Shown here: positions 35,758 to 43,699 of the stretch, piece after piece
Position numbering within the stretch: position 1 is the stretch's first letter
How the letters are laid out: every line of letters begins with the position of its first letter
Assembly: GCF_025561425.1 (NCBI RefSeq)
Contig: NZ_CP094824.1
Coordinates: 992,001 to 1,056,000 of the forward strand
Direction: 5' to 3'
From: Mammaliicoccus sciuri
GTDB taxonomy: Bacteria > Bacillota > Bacilli > Staphylococcales > Staphylococcaceae
Length of the DNA: 64,000 nucleotides
The notes under the pieces: model-generated
Seen by the model: only the letters and a program-made list of their open reading frames with translations
The model's database searches: none
Told to the model about the DNA's origin: nothing
Translations under genes and position numbers: made by a program

Positions 35758-36795
35758 TCACTCACTAGCAAATAGAATGTCTGAATCGATCTGACCTGTT
35801 ATTGTAGGAAGTGTAATAGATTTACCATCTAACCATTCTTTGAAATCAAATGAATGTATGGTGCCATTTTCACCAAGTGCTATTTTCATTTTTAATTGGC
35901 TAGGTATGTATGCCGATGTATGTATCGTACCTGACCAACTTTTAAATAACTTGCTGTATATTTCATATTGAGGATCATTAAAATATTGAAAAGCATCTTC
36001 TAAAGACATTTGGTCATTTGTGATTTGGTCAATTCGATTATATCTTTCGACAGACTCTTTAATATAATTTCGATTCTCATGACTTAATATTTCAAAATGA
36101 TTGGTACATAAATTGTTTTGTTTAGTCACAACTTTTCTTGGTGTCGCTTCTACAGTAATTCTCTTGTTTGTTTTATCCATTAAAATATAGCTAAATGAGC
36201 TACGGTGAGGAATTTCATTTAATAGTCTAACAGCATCATCGACATCTTTACATGTTTCTAAGATCAGTCTTCCAATCATATAACAAACAAATCCATCTCC
36301 TGGTTTTTTACGATGCATAAAATTATAGCCCATCGCTAGACCATGTTCATTCATGCCATCCATTCTGCCAGTTACTCTGGAAGTAGGACCGATTTGTGCA
36401 TATCCACCATCTGTAGGTTGGAATAGACTAAATCTCCCGTCATATGTAGCAGGACTATAGTCATAGTTTCTAACCATATAATCTTCTCCTAAGAAGATGG
36501 AACAACCACTATCTTTAGCATAAACTCTATAATGACCGTAGTTTAGCAAGATTGTTTCTAACGGAAATTTCAAAGTATCTTGAATCCCCATTAGTTCGTC
36601 CCAAATTTTTGGTGCGAATTTTTGATATATATTTTTTGTTTCATCTATATTAATATCGAAGCGGGGTCTTCTAATTCGCCATTCTTTTTCTCTATTTTGC
36701 AACATTTTAGTAGACTTTAACCATTCTGCTTGAGCAACGCCATAATCATAATGGTTACCTCTAAACTCTAATGTCTGCATCTTAACATTTTGCAC
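35758..36795 (-). CDS. C45-type N-terminal nucleophile hydrolase (acyl-transferase-like)
   Basis: About 345 residues with the Ntn-hydrolase fold of the C45/acyl-CoA:6-aminopenicillanic acid acyltransferase-like group. The putative nucleophile Cys is in KDSGCSIFLGEDYMVRNYDYSP. Supporting motifs are GRMDGMNEHGLAMGYNF and SSFSYILMDKTNKRITVEATP. Related enzymes hydrolyse linear amides; the substrate is unknown. I start at GTG 36795 because AGGAG lies 7 bases upstream; the ATG at 36810 overlaps that ribosome site. Confidence 0.78.
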   Translation of the reverse strand: MQNVKMQTLEFRGNHYDYGVAQAEWLKSTKMLQNREKEWRIRRPRFDINIDETKNIYQKFAPKIWDELMGIQDTLKFPLETILLNYGHYRVYAKDSGCSIFLGEDYMVRNYDYSPATYDGRFSLFQPTDGGYAQIGPTSRVTGRMDGMNEHGLAMGYNFMHRKKPGDGFVCYMIGRLILETCKDVDDAVRLLNEIPHRSSFSYILMDKTNKRITVEATPRKVVTKQNNLCTNHFEILSHENRNYIKESVERYNRIDQITNDQMSLEDAFQYFNDPQYEIYSKLFKSWSGTIHTSAYIPSQLKMKIALGENGTIHSFDFKEWLDGKSITLPTITGQIDSDILFASE

Positions 36796-36945
36796 ATTAT
36801 CACTCCTCATATATTTATTTTGATTGAACTTATGTACTTTGTCACGTAAATCCTCTCAAATAATTGGAAATATGATATTAATGAGATTGTAATAATCGCT
36901 TAACCTATGTAATTTATTACCATGTTATATTTGAATTACCAATTA

Positions 36946-36970
36946 TCTCACAGATTATGTGAGAAGGGGG
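36946..36970 (+). promoter_or_regulatory. Hairpin and strong ribosome site before a 19-codon frame
   Basis: TCTCACA-gatta-TGTGAGA is a perfect 7-bp hairpin (36946-36964) directly followed by AGGGGG (36965-36970), 8 bases before ATG 36979. Confidence 0.5.
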
Positions 36971-36978
36971 TATGTAAA

Positions 36979-37038
36979 ATGTGGAATCAAGGATATATTT
37001 ACGTAAAGAAGATATGGCAAGAATGGTATAGAAGATAA
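36979..37038 (+). CDS. Possible 19-residue cationic Trp-rich peptide
   Basis: The frame encodes MWNQGYIYVKKIWQEWYRR: three Trp, three Tyr, two Lys and two Arg against one Glu, so a cationic aromatic peptide. Support comes from a strong ribosome site, a preceding hairpin, and a terminator at 37088. It could be an antimicrobial-like or membrane peptide, a type I toxin, or a leader. It does not look like a phenol-soluble modulin. Such short frames arise by chance, so confidence is modest. Confidence 0.4.
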   Translation: MWNQGYIYVKKIWQEWYRR

Positions 37039-37087
37039 TCTATTAAATGACGCTTATAGAACAGCTAGAATATATATTTTTGAAATA

Positions 37088-37126
37088 AAGGAGCAAGGGA
37101 CATTAAATTGTCTCTTGCTCCTTAGT
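37088..37126. terminator. Bidirectional terminator before the BASS transporter gene
   Basis: AAGGAGCAAG (37088-37097) pairs with CTTGCTCCTT (37114-37123), with GACA/TGTC extending the stem. Confidence 0.85.
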
Positions 37127-37128
37127 CT

Positions 37129-38100
37129 TTATATTTGATCAGTTGATGTTGTATAAGATTGCGCTTTGTTTGTCTTTTTAGTTTGTTTAGACCATATAAT
37201 AGCAATTGTAGGTCCAGTGATTAAGTGGATAAAGCTGAATATTGCACCTGGAACTGCGGATAGGGGATTGAAATGTGCTGTTGCGAGTGACACAGCCAGT
37301 CCGGAATTTTGCATTCCCACCTCAATTGAAATTGCACGTTTATCAGGTCGATTAAGTTTGAATAATTTCGCTAATAAATAACCGATTGTTAAACCACTTA
37401 AATTATGAAGTAAGACAACGCCAAACATAATAACACCAGTTTCAATGATTTGCGCTTTATTACCTGCAACGACGCTTGCAAGAATAAGTGAAATAGATAC
37501 AACTGAAATAATAGGTAAAATATCAATAGATTTTTCTGCTACTGGTCTAAAGAATCTTTGAACGATAAAACCTAATATAATTGGAATCAGTACAACTTGA
37601 ACTACTGATATAAACATAGAAGCAAATGATACTTGCAACCATTCTCTAGCAAATAAATATATTAAACTAGGTGTAACAATAGGTGCCAATAATGTAGAAA
37701 CAGTTGTGATAGAAACGGATAATGCAGTATTTGCTTTAGCTAAATAGCTAATAACATTTGATGCAGTTCCACCTGGACAACAACCTACTAAGATAACGCC
37801 TAATGCTACGTCAGGACTTAAATTAAGCCCTTTAGCGAATAAATATGCAGTTACAGGCATTACGGTATATTGAAGAATAACACCGATTAATACGCTTTTG
37901 GGTGATTTAAATACTTCCTTAAAATCATTTGTAGAAATAGTCATGCCCATTCCAAACATTACAATTCCTAATAAATAAGGAATGTAAGGTGCTATTTGAG
38001 CAATGGCATTTGGAAAGCTAAAGCCTAGCACTGCTGCTAAAAGCATCCAAAATACAAATGTTTTATTGATAAACTGACTGAACTTCTTAATATTACTCAT
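37129..38100 (-). CDS. BASS-family sodium-dependent transporter
   Basis: A 323-residue membrane protein with about ten helices in two inverted repeats. The family signature VILVGCCPGGTASNVISYLAKANTALSVSITT is intact, and the second-half motif is SIEVGMQNSGLAVSLATAHF. Family members carry bile acids, pantoate or keto acids with Na+; the substrate here is unknown. The start at 38100 (MSNIKKFSQF) follows GGAAGGTG by 7 bases. Confidence 0.87.
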   Translation of the reverse strand: MSNIKKFSQFINKTFVFWMLLAAVLGFSFPNAIAQIAPYIPYLLGIVMFGMGMTISTNDFKEVFKSPKSVLIGVILQYTVMPVTAYLFAKGLNLSPDVALGVILVGCCPGGTASNVISYLAKANTALSVSITTVSTLLAPIVTPSLIYLFAREWLQVSFASMFISVVQVVLIPIILGFIVQRFFRPVAEKSIDILPIISVVSISLILASVVAGNKAQIIETGVIMFGVVLLHNLSGLTIGYLLAKLFKLNRPDKRAISIEVGMQNSGLAVSLATAHFNPLSAVPGAIFSFIHLITGPTIAIIWSKQTKKTNKAQSYTTSTDQI

Positions 38101-38345
38101 ATATACACCTTCCAATTAAATAATAATCAGAATATTAACAATAATACAAAAAAATTTCAATACTTTATTTGAATTAATTATTTATTTCCCTTATTATTGA
38201 TGAAATGATACATATATTAAGTGAAATTATACTAAAATATCTATATATCGATAATATCTCCCTTAGAAAAGGATAATATCTTTTATGTATTTTAAATATT
38301 ATGTTATGATGAAAGAGGTAGAAAATGATGAATGAGGTGACTTCA
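38101..38345. other. AT-rich intergenic region, nothing supported
   Basis: About 245 bp between two genes. I see no coding frame with a ribosome site and no clear structure apart from the promoters presumably present. Confidence 0.5.
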
Positions 38346-38513
38346 ATGGATTGTATTAAAGGGATATTCAAATTCTTTTTCATCTTAATTGCTATAACAA
38401 CAGTTGCTGTTGGGGCAGGTATTGCTGTCTTAGCATTTGTATTTAAAAAAGACTTTGAAGAATTAGAACAAAAAACAAAAGAAATTGTATCTGAAATCGA
38501 ATCTAATAATTAA
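38346..38513 (+). CDS. Small single-helix membrane protein (55 residues)
   Basis: Starts MDCIKGIFKFFFIL at ATG 38346, 5-6 bases after GAGGTGA. One long hydrophobic segment (about 7-33) is followed by a charged, probably coiled tail (KKDFEELEQKTKEIVSEIE). No family recognised. A very strong terminator overlaps its stop codon. Confidence 0.7.
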   Translation: MDCIKGIFKFFFILIAITTVAVGAGIAVLAFVFKKDFEELEQKTKEIVSEIESNN

Positions 38514-38559
38514 AATAAAGGAGCAATCACAATATTTCTGTGATTGCTCCTTTATTTTA
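38511..38559. terminator. Perfect 21-bp stem terminator
   Basis: 38511-38531 pairs without mismatch to 38539-38559 around a 7-base loop, with A-rich and T-rich ends so it works in both directions. Confidence 0.9.
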
Positions 38560-38583
38560 ATTAAAAATTAGGAGGGTTTATAT

Positions 38584-39156
38584 TTGCGATATGAGCGTAA
38601 TGTTTTAATATCCCCAAGACTAGAAAATGACAAGTGTCATCAATTAAAAGCTTTATCTCATAATCTCAAAGTACCAAACGAAGATGAATTGTATGCCATA
38701 CTTGAAAGCATTGAATATGACCAACCATTTTTAAAATCGATTACAATTGGAACGAGTAATGAAAAAGAGATGATTAATACAGCATTTCATTTAAAAACAA
38801 TCATAGAGTATATGTGGTACGAACGAAAAAAATCTGAAGTATATGTGAATATCGTCATTTGGAAGAATCATGTTGGTTCTTCTAAAAAATATGTTGATAA
38901 ATTTATGAAGTATGAACCAGATGCGTGGATAATATTAGGATCTCATATAGGTTTCTGCAATTTGTTAAAAAGATTATATAGATTTGAAAGTTGGGATGCT
39001 AATCGAACATATTGTTCAAACGCGTTGTTGTCCCAAACGATGTTTCAAATAGTAGGTGAAAAATATTTCGAACATATTAAAAGTATTAATCATCTCGGTA
39101 AACCAATTATAATCGAGGGTGGTAAAATCATTTCAAGATACAATGCTATTGTTTAG
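38584..39156 (+). CDS. Protein of unknown function (190 residues)
   Basis: Begins with TTG 38584, 8 bases after TTAGGAGGG. The predicted protein is soluble, basic and aromatic-rich, with no signal peptide. Segments such as SITIGTSNEKEMINTAFHLKTIIEYMWYE and PDAWIILGSHIGFCNLLKRLYRFE are distinctive, and five cysteines are scattered. I do not recognise the family. The 3' end overlaps the convergent LPXTG gene by 11 bases. Confidence 0.7.
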   Translation: MRYERNVLISPRLENDKCHQLKALSHNLKVPNEDELYAILESIEYDQPFLKSITIGTSNEKEMINTAFHLKTIIEYMWYERKKSEVYVNIVIWKNHVGSSKKYVDKFMKYEPDAWIILGSHIGFCNLLKRLYRFESWDANRTYCSNALLSQTMFQIVGEKYFEHIKSINHLGKPIIIEGGKIISRYNAIV

Positions 39157-40075
39157 ACCGCTTCTTTTTGAATATAAAAAATAGAATTGATGCAATACAT
39201 ATGAGTAATGCACTTATTAAATAATTCAAGAAATGTTTTGAACTTTGACCAGTTTCAGGAAGCTTTGATGTTTCTGATTTGGTCTTTTTTTCTTTATGAG
39301 TGTGATCGTTAGTAAGTTTATTAGGGTTAGGAATTAAAGAGTCTTTAATGACTGAGATTTGGTATGTCTGATTTTGACTTGGAATTTGATTAGAATTTGA
39401 ATTATCCGTAATTTGACTTTGTTGACCTTGATCTATTTGAGTAGGTTGATTTGTATTTTGCTCAAAAGTTGAAGTGGTCTTGTCGTCAGAATTAAATGTA
39501 TAATATTTATCCTCTCCTAGTGAAATTGTTGAGTGGCTATCTATGCCGTTAATCTTCACATTAAATTTAGTAGACTTAATAAATGTATTGGGTATATTGA
39601 TTGTAGTATTACCGTTCTGATCTGTTATGCCAGAAAGTTCTTGGTTATCTGCAATGAGTTTTACTTCCACATTATTTAAAGGGTGATAGGTCTTTGAAAG
39701 TACATTAATTGAAATGGATTGATTATTTGTATTTGGTGTATTGCGTTGGATATTGCTAGAAGAAGTCAATCTATATAACTTGTTAGGTTCTACAGTAAAA
39801 GTTTGATTATTTGAAGTGGTTAAAGTGTAATGAGGTTTAATATTCTTATTAGGAATTTCTATAAATGCTAAACCGTCAGATTTAGTTGTTAATGATTTAA
39901 CTTCTTGATCTAACTGTAATTGGAAAGTTTCATTAGATATCGGGGTATTATCAGAAGCATAAAATTGAAAACCAATAGGTGTCATATCATTATTAGCGTG
40001 TGCAATTCGTGACGTATTGAATGATGTAGCGACCATACAAACAATACTAAATAAAAAGATTGAGAAAGGTTTCAT
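39146..40075 (-). CDS. LPXTG cell-wall-anchored protein with SpaA/CnaB-like domains
   Basis: A 309-residue surface protein. The signal peptide spans about 1-27 (ending ARIAHA-like RIAHAN). Two beta-sandwich-like units follow: GFQFYASDNTPISNETFQL...GLAFIEIPNKNI and SINVLSKTYHPLNNVEVKLI...GNTTINIPN, typical of Cna-B/prealbumin-like repeats. A Gln/Asn/Ser/Thr-rich spacer leads to the sorting signal LPETGQ near residue 276, a hydrophobic helix and a KKKRSKQ tail. Sortase A would link it to peptidoglycan. Ligand unknown. Strong AAAGGAGG site. Confidence 0.85.
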   Translation of the reverse strand: MKPFSIFLFSIVCMVATSFNTSRIAHANNDMTPIGFQFYASDNTPISNETFQLQLDQEVKSLTTKSDGLAFIEIPNKNIKPHYTLTTSNNQTFTVEPNKLYRLTSSSNIQRNTPNTNNQSISINVLSKTYHPLNNVEVKLIADNQELSGITDQNGNTTINIPNTFIKSTKFNVKINGIDSHSTISLGEDKYYTFNSDDKTTSTFEQNTNQPTQIDQGQQSQITDNSNSNQIPSQNQTYQISVIKDSLIPNPNKLTNDHTHKEKKTKSETSKLPETGQSSKHFLNYLISALLICIASILFFIFKKKRSKQ

Positions 40076-40315
40076 ATTGACCTCCTTTCATCTCTTAATT
40101 TATTAGATAATCATCTGTTATCATTATGCCATAAACCTAAGAGATATGCCACTATTATTTTATACTTTTTATATAAAATTTTTAACACAACTAAAATCTT
40201 CCTATATATGTCAGTCAAAATTTTTGAGAATGGACGCTTGAATCTTTTTGCAAGTGATAAAATAAAAGAGTAAAATATAATCAGAACGAGCATAATCTAA
40301 AAGGGGATGTCTTAT

Positions 40316-40534
40316 ATGAAATGTGCAAGTTGTAATCAAGAAATGGTAGATGATCTTCGTACGAATGTTCCAGGCACTCTAGTTGATGTTAGATTAATAA
40401 AAGAAGAAGAGAATGAAGATATTTTAAACAAAGCGATTGCAATACCGAAAGCAGCAGTATGTTTACAATGCGGCGAAGTGAAATATTACATAGAAGATAT
40501 TGAATCATTTAGAAATGCTATTAACCATGAATAA
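40316..40534 (+). CDS. Small zinc-ribbon protein
   Basis: A 72-residue protein with two CxxC pairs, MKCASCNQEM and VCLQCGEVKYY, forming a likely zinc ribbon. Similar small nucleic-acid-binding-type proteins are common and uncharacterised. The start at 40316 follows GGGGATG by about 6 bases; the ATG at 40307 overlaps that site. Convergent with agrA. Confidence 0.75.
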   Translation: MKCASCNQEMVDDLRTNVPGTLVDVRLIKEEENEDILNKAIAIPKAAVCLQCGEVKYYIEDIESFRNAINHE

Positions 40535-40552
40535 AATTTAAATCATTAATAA

Positions 40553-40594
40553 AAAACAGCGTACATTTGAAATAAATCATGTACGCTGTTTTGT
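40553..40594. terminator. Bidirectional terminator between the zinc-ribbon gene and agrA
   Basis: A 14-bp perfect stem (40553-40566 with 40579-40592), ending the agrBDCA transcript on the minus strand. Confidence 0.9.
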
Positions 40595-41311
40595 TTATAT
40601 TTTTTTAATATTTCGTACAGATGCATAGCAATGCTCACCATTACTAAAGTATACTGCACGATCTTTCGTGTTAATAGTATCAACGTTATTACGATTAATG
40701 ACATAACTGTTATGACATCGGAAGAAGCGGTCATCTAAATTAGATAAATCTTTTAAACTGCCATAAAACTCAATTTGTCTATTATCTAGATGAGCAATTA
40801 GTCGATGTGATTTTGATGATGACTCAAAGAACATAACGTCATCATATTGAACATATACAGAATTGCTACCTCTCGTTAATTCTATCTTTTCAACGTTTGT
40901 ATTTTTAGAAAGCATACCTAATCTTATGTATGCAGTGTCTAAACAATCTAACACTCTTGTCTTCAGTTGATCTGGATCATCTTTAAAAATAAAATCCATC
41001 GCAGCAACTTTATAAACAAATGTTAAATAAGTCAGTTCACTGTGGCTTGTGACAAAAACAATATTACCAATAGGGTCATACTTACGTATTTCACTTGCTA
41101 AAGTAATACCATTAATATCAGCATCTAATTGAATATCTAAAAAGTAACAGCCTATATCATTTGAAGATTTAACGTGCTCCAACAATTCATACGGATCACG
41201 TGTTGCTAGTTCAATAGACATTTCTTTTTCTTCAATCATAATATAATTATTGATAATCGTCTGCATGCGCTCTAATTGTTTCGGGTCATCTTCACAAATG
41301 ATGATTTTCAT
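40595..41311 (-). CDS. agrA: Quorum-sensing response regulator AgrA
   Basis: A 238-residue regulator. The receiver domain begins MKIIICEDDPKQLERM with the phospho-acceptor Asp in GCYFLDIQLDADI (about residue 59). The C-terminal LytTR DNA-binding domain has FFESSSKSHRLIAHLDNRQIEFYGSLKDL and FFRCHNSYVINRNNVDTI. It should bind the ACAGTTARG boxes at P2, P3 and the array near 32 kb. It overlaps agrC by four bases and is the last gene of the operon. Confidence 0.97.
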   Translation of the reverse strand: MKIIICEDDPKQLERMQTIINNYIMIEEKEMSIELATRDPYELLEHVKSSNDIGCYFLDIQLDADINGITLASEIRKYDPIGNIVFVTSHSELTYLTFVYKVAAMDFIFKDDPDQLKTRVLDCLDTAYIRLGMLSKNTNVEKIELTRGSNSVYVQYDDVMFFESSSKSHRLIAHLDNRQIEFYGSLKDLSNLDDRFFRCHNSYVINRNNVDTINTKDRAVYFSNGEHCYASVRNIKKI

Positions 41312-42624
41312 TGAATCACTTCCTCATTGCTATCATTTAAAATTTCAAGCTTTTGAATAAAGTATTGATTATTAATAAAAGTATCTAAGAAAACATGGTC
41401 TGTCTTCTCAGTAATTTCTTTCAACGTAGTTAACCCAATACCACGCTTACGACCTTTAGTAGAATAATGATTTTCAAATAGTTTATGTACCTTAGGCGTA
41501 TCTTTAGAACATTTATTCATGAATACAAGTAAAATCGATTCCTTATTTTTAATAAATGCAATTTGAATCGTTGGATTATCAACAAACTCTGAAGCCTCAA
41601 TTGCATTATCCATAATGATGCCAATACATCTACTTAATTCAACAATGTTCATATTTATATGATCAATCTGTTCAGTAATCTCAACACTAATATTGATATT
41701 CTGTTCCTGAGATTGAATAATTTTCGTCGTTAATAAACCCTTAATTTCTCTAACATGTAAATTTTGAAGACCATTAATTTTTATCGCATTTAATTTCATA
41801 TCATCATGAAGATGTGCAATATTTTGGTCAAAGTATGTTCTCAAACCATCCATATCATCTTCTCTAATATATTCAGATAACGTCGCTAAAATATTTACAT
41901 AATCATGACGAAACTTACGCATCTCATTATTAATCTGCTCAATCTGCAACGTATACTTATAATACTGATTGATTTCTTTCTTCGTACGCTGCAAAGCCAT
42001 CTCTCTAATAACCGTGAAAGAAATTAAAATAATAAAAATAGCAGCAACACATACATAAATCACATAAAATAAAGTTTGGAATTCAAACTCTTTTTCAGTA
42101 TTGTAAGACTTTGGCATGTATACATAGAACACCATGAAGGATATAGCTAAGAAAGCAGCTATCAATAATAAATAAACTCTATTATTATACAAATAACTGA
42201 TCTTTAATCGATTCATTAACCGTCTTATTAAAAATGCTATTATGATTGTGAATGTACTGTGAAACATCATATAATACAAGAAAAATTGTGGTACATTATT
42301 TAAGTTATCAATTAAATATTTGGTGATAAAAACAGACATATAATCTGAAACTACTGAGATTAATATAACAATAAGTGTGTTTATAATGCCTAGTAATCTA
42401 AATTTTTTATAGAAGAAAATAAAATAGAATAGGCATACATATACTATTGCACTCATTCCAAATATATAATAAAAAGCAAGAGAAGGGATCATGTATCCCG
42501 TTGAAAGAATAACATAATCCCTTTTGCTATAACGATAATTCTGAGTTATAGCTAATAAAATCGTAAATAATAAAATTTGTAATATGCCAAATGGTAAAGA
42601 TTCTATATTTGTAAATGGTTCCAT
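41308..42624 (-). CDS. agrC: Quorum-sensing sensor histidine kinase AgrC
   Basis: A 438-residue receptor kinase for the autoinducing peptide. Six or so transmembrane helices fill residues 1-205. The phospho-acceptor His lies in MRKFRHDYVNILATL (about 240), followed by the ATPase domain with N-box GIIMDNAIEASE and G-box GRKRGIGLTTLKEI. It begins 27 bp after agrD. The N-terminal sensor part varies between specificity groups, so the peptide recognised is expected to match the AgrD here. Confidence 0.96.
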   Translation of the reverse strand: MEPFTNIESLPFGILQILLFTILLAITQNYRYSKRDYVILSTGYMIPSLAFYYIFGMSAIVYVCLFYFIFFYKKFRLLGIINTLIVILISVVSDYMSVFITKYLIDNLNNVPQFFLYYMMFHSTFTIIIAFLIRRLMNRLKISYLYNNRVYLLLIAAFLAISFMVFYVYMPKSYNTEKEFEFQTLFYVIYVCVAAIFIILISFTVIREMALQRTKKEINQYYKYTLQIEQINNEMRKFRHDYVNILATLSEYIREDDMDGLRTYFDQNIAHLHDDMKLNAIKINGLQNLHVREIKGLLTTKIIQSQEQNINISVEITEQIDHINMNIVELSRCIGIIMDNAIEASEFVDNPTIQIAFIKNKESILLVFMNKCSKDTPKVHKLFENHYSTKGRKRGIGLTTLKEITEKTDHVFLDTFINNQYFIQKLEILNDSNEEVIQ

Positions 42625-42651
42625 ATACCCTTACACTTCCCTAAAACAATC

Positions 42652-42792
42652 TTATTGTTTTTCTTTTAATAATTCTGCAGGAACTTCTGTTTCATCTAAA
42701 AATGCCATACAACCTCTAATTACAGCTTTTTCACCGATTGCTGAAAGGATATTTGATACTGATTTTGAAAATAGGCTAGATAATAAATTCAT
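42652..42792 (-). CDS. agrD: Autoinducing peptide precursor AgrD
   Basis: A 46-residue precursor too short for routine ORF calling. It has an N-terminal amphipathic membrane helix (MNLLSSLFSKSVSNIL...), then KAVIRG-CMAFL, followed by the conserved charged tail DETEVPAELLKEKQ where AgrB cuts. The ring should be a five-residue thiolactone, Cys28-Met-Ala-Phe-Leu32, with an exocyclic tail such as VIRG. The ATG overlaps the agrB stop (ATGA), the standard arrangement. The ring sequence differs from the four S. aureus groups. Confidence 0.93.
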   Translation of the reverse strand: MNLLSSLFSKSVSNILSAIGEKAVIRGCMAFLDETEVPAELLKEKQ

Positions 42793-43364
42793 GATAATGT
42801 TTCCTCCTCTTTGTAAAATATAGGTAATAGTGATACTGCTTCAAAGATTAATCCTAAACATACTAATTGTTGATAGGGTTCTTTAAGGAATAAGGTTAAT
42901 ACTATCAAAATTGTTGCTGCTAGGATTGATCTTAGTTTAAGTCCTTTTTTCCATTTGCCTAATATTGGGTGTTTCTTTGTTTGCATTGGTGCGTACTTTA
43001 TAATGATAAGATATCCGACTAACGCTATGGATAAGAATGGCCAATAGGGCATGTTGGTATTTATGATTATAAGTGGTGCAACGACAAACATAATTAGGCT
43101 TTGTATCGTACATAGAAATGTGGACTTAACGTGCGCGCCAAACGCGAAATATCGAATGGCAAAATAACTAAGATGTACAATAAGTGTGTATAAAAATATA
43201 TGGCATAGAAGGGCAGCGCCGTATATAACTATGGTCTTCATGATATTCCCTACAAATACTTCTAGTCCATACTTTACCTTTAAATAACTAACATGATCTA
43301 GATTATTTGAATTTTGAAGACTTGCAGCAATTTTATCTATTTGTGTTTGGACAGGTTGATACAT
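42789..43364 (-). CDS. agrB: Membrane peptidase AgrB
   Basis: A 191-residue integral membrane cysteine peptidase that cuts and cyclises AgrD. The catalytic His and Cys are in RYFAFGAHVKSTFLC, the family motif, followed by four or more helices and a basic stretch (PMQTKKHPILGKWKK). Ribosome site GGAGGGG; first gene of the P2 transcript, overlapping agrD by four bases. Confidence 0.96.
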   Translation of the reverse strand: MYQPVQTQIDKIAASLQNSNNLDHVSYLKVKYGLEVFVGNIMKTIVIYGAALLCHIFLYTLIVHLSYFAIRYFAFGAHVKSTFLCTIQSLIMFVVAPLIIINTNMPYWPFLSIALVGYLIIIKYAPMQTKKHPILGKWKKGLKLRSILAATILIVLTLFLKEPYQQLVCLGLIFEAVSLLPIFYKEEETLS

Positions 43365-43384
43365 AGCGCCCCTCCTTCATTATG

Positions 43385-43451
43385 ATTATAGAACAAATTG
43401 ATTTACATTTTACTTCTTTTGCCTAACTGTATTATTTCAATGCCTAACTGT
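43385..43451 (-). promoter_or_regulatory. agr P2 promoter with two exact AgrA boxes
   Basis: On the minus strand ACAGTTAGG occurs at 43451-43443 and again at 43430-43422, exactly 21 bp apart. TATAAT (43390-43385) begins 40 bp after the second box begins. No strong -35 box. Drives agrBDCA. Confidence 0.92.
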
Positions 43452-43491
43452 TTGAATTTATAATATATTTGTATTTTAACATAATTTTAAT

Positions 43492-43556
43492 GCAGTTAAG
43501 AACTTAAATTAACGACTTAGGGAAAATATAAAATTCTATTATTGAAATACTATAAT
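43492..43556 (+). promoter_or_regulatory. agr P3 promoter
   Basis: GCAGTTAAG (43492-43500) and CGACTTAGG (43513-43521) are weaker AgrA boxes, again 21 bp apart. TATAAT (43551-43556) begins 38 bp after the second box begins. Drives RNAIII/hld. Weaker boxes than P2 agree with P3 firing after P2 in S. aureus. Confidence 0.85.
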
Positions 43557-43604
43557 ATATTTAATGAATATATAATTCTTTATGATAAATTAAAAAGTTT
43601 AAAT

Positions 43605-43623
43605 ATAAAGGAGGCTCCTTTAT
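43605..43623 (+). promoter_or_regulatory. Hairpin hiding the hld ribosome site and start codon
   Basis: ATAAAGGAG (43605-43613) and CTCCTTTAT (43615-43623) are perfect complements around a single G. The AAGGAGG ribosome site is in the 5' arm and loop, and the first two bases of the hld ATG (43622-43624) are in the 3' arm. The 3' arm copies the anti-Shine-Dalgarno end of 16S rRNA. Confidence 0.7.
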
Positions 43624-43699
43624 GGCAGGCGATATCGTTAATGCTATTTGTAGTATTTTTAATTGGTTAGTGGAACTTTTTTATGGGTTGTTTACTTAA
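43622..43699 (+). CDS. hld: Delta-haemolysin-like peptide
   Basis: A 25-residue peptide, too short for routine ORF calling: MAGDIVNAIC then SIFNWLVELFYGLFT. Like S. aureus delta-toxin it begins MA-DI and forms one amphipathic helix with a central Trp. It differs in lacking the C-terminal lysines and in having a cysteine at position 10, so it is acidic to neutral. It lies just after P3 on the RNAIII transcript, the position of hld in all staphylococci. It would be secreted without a signal peptide, probably by the Pmt exporter. Confidence 0.88.
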   Translation: MAGDIVNAICSIFNWLVELFYGLFT

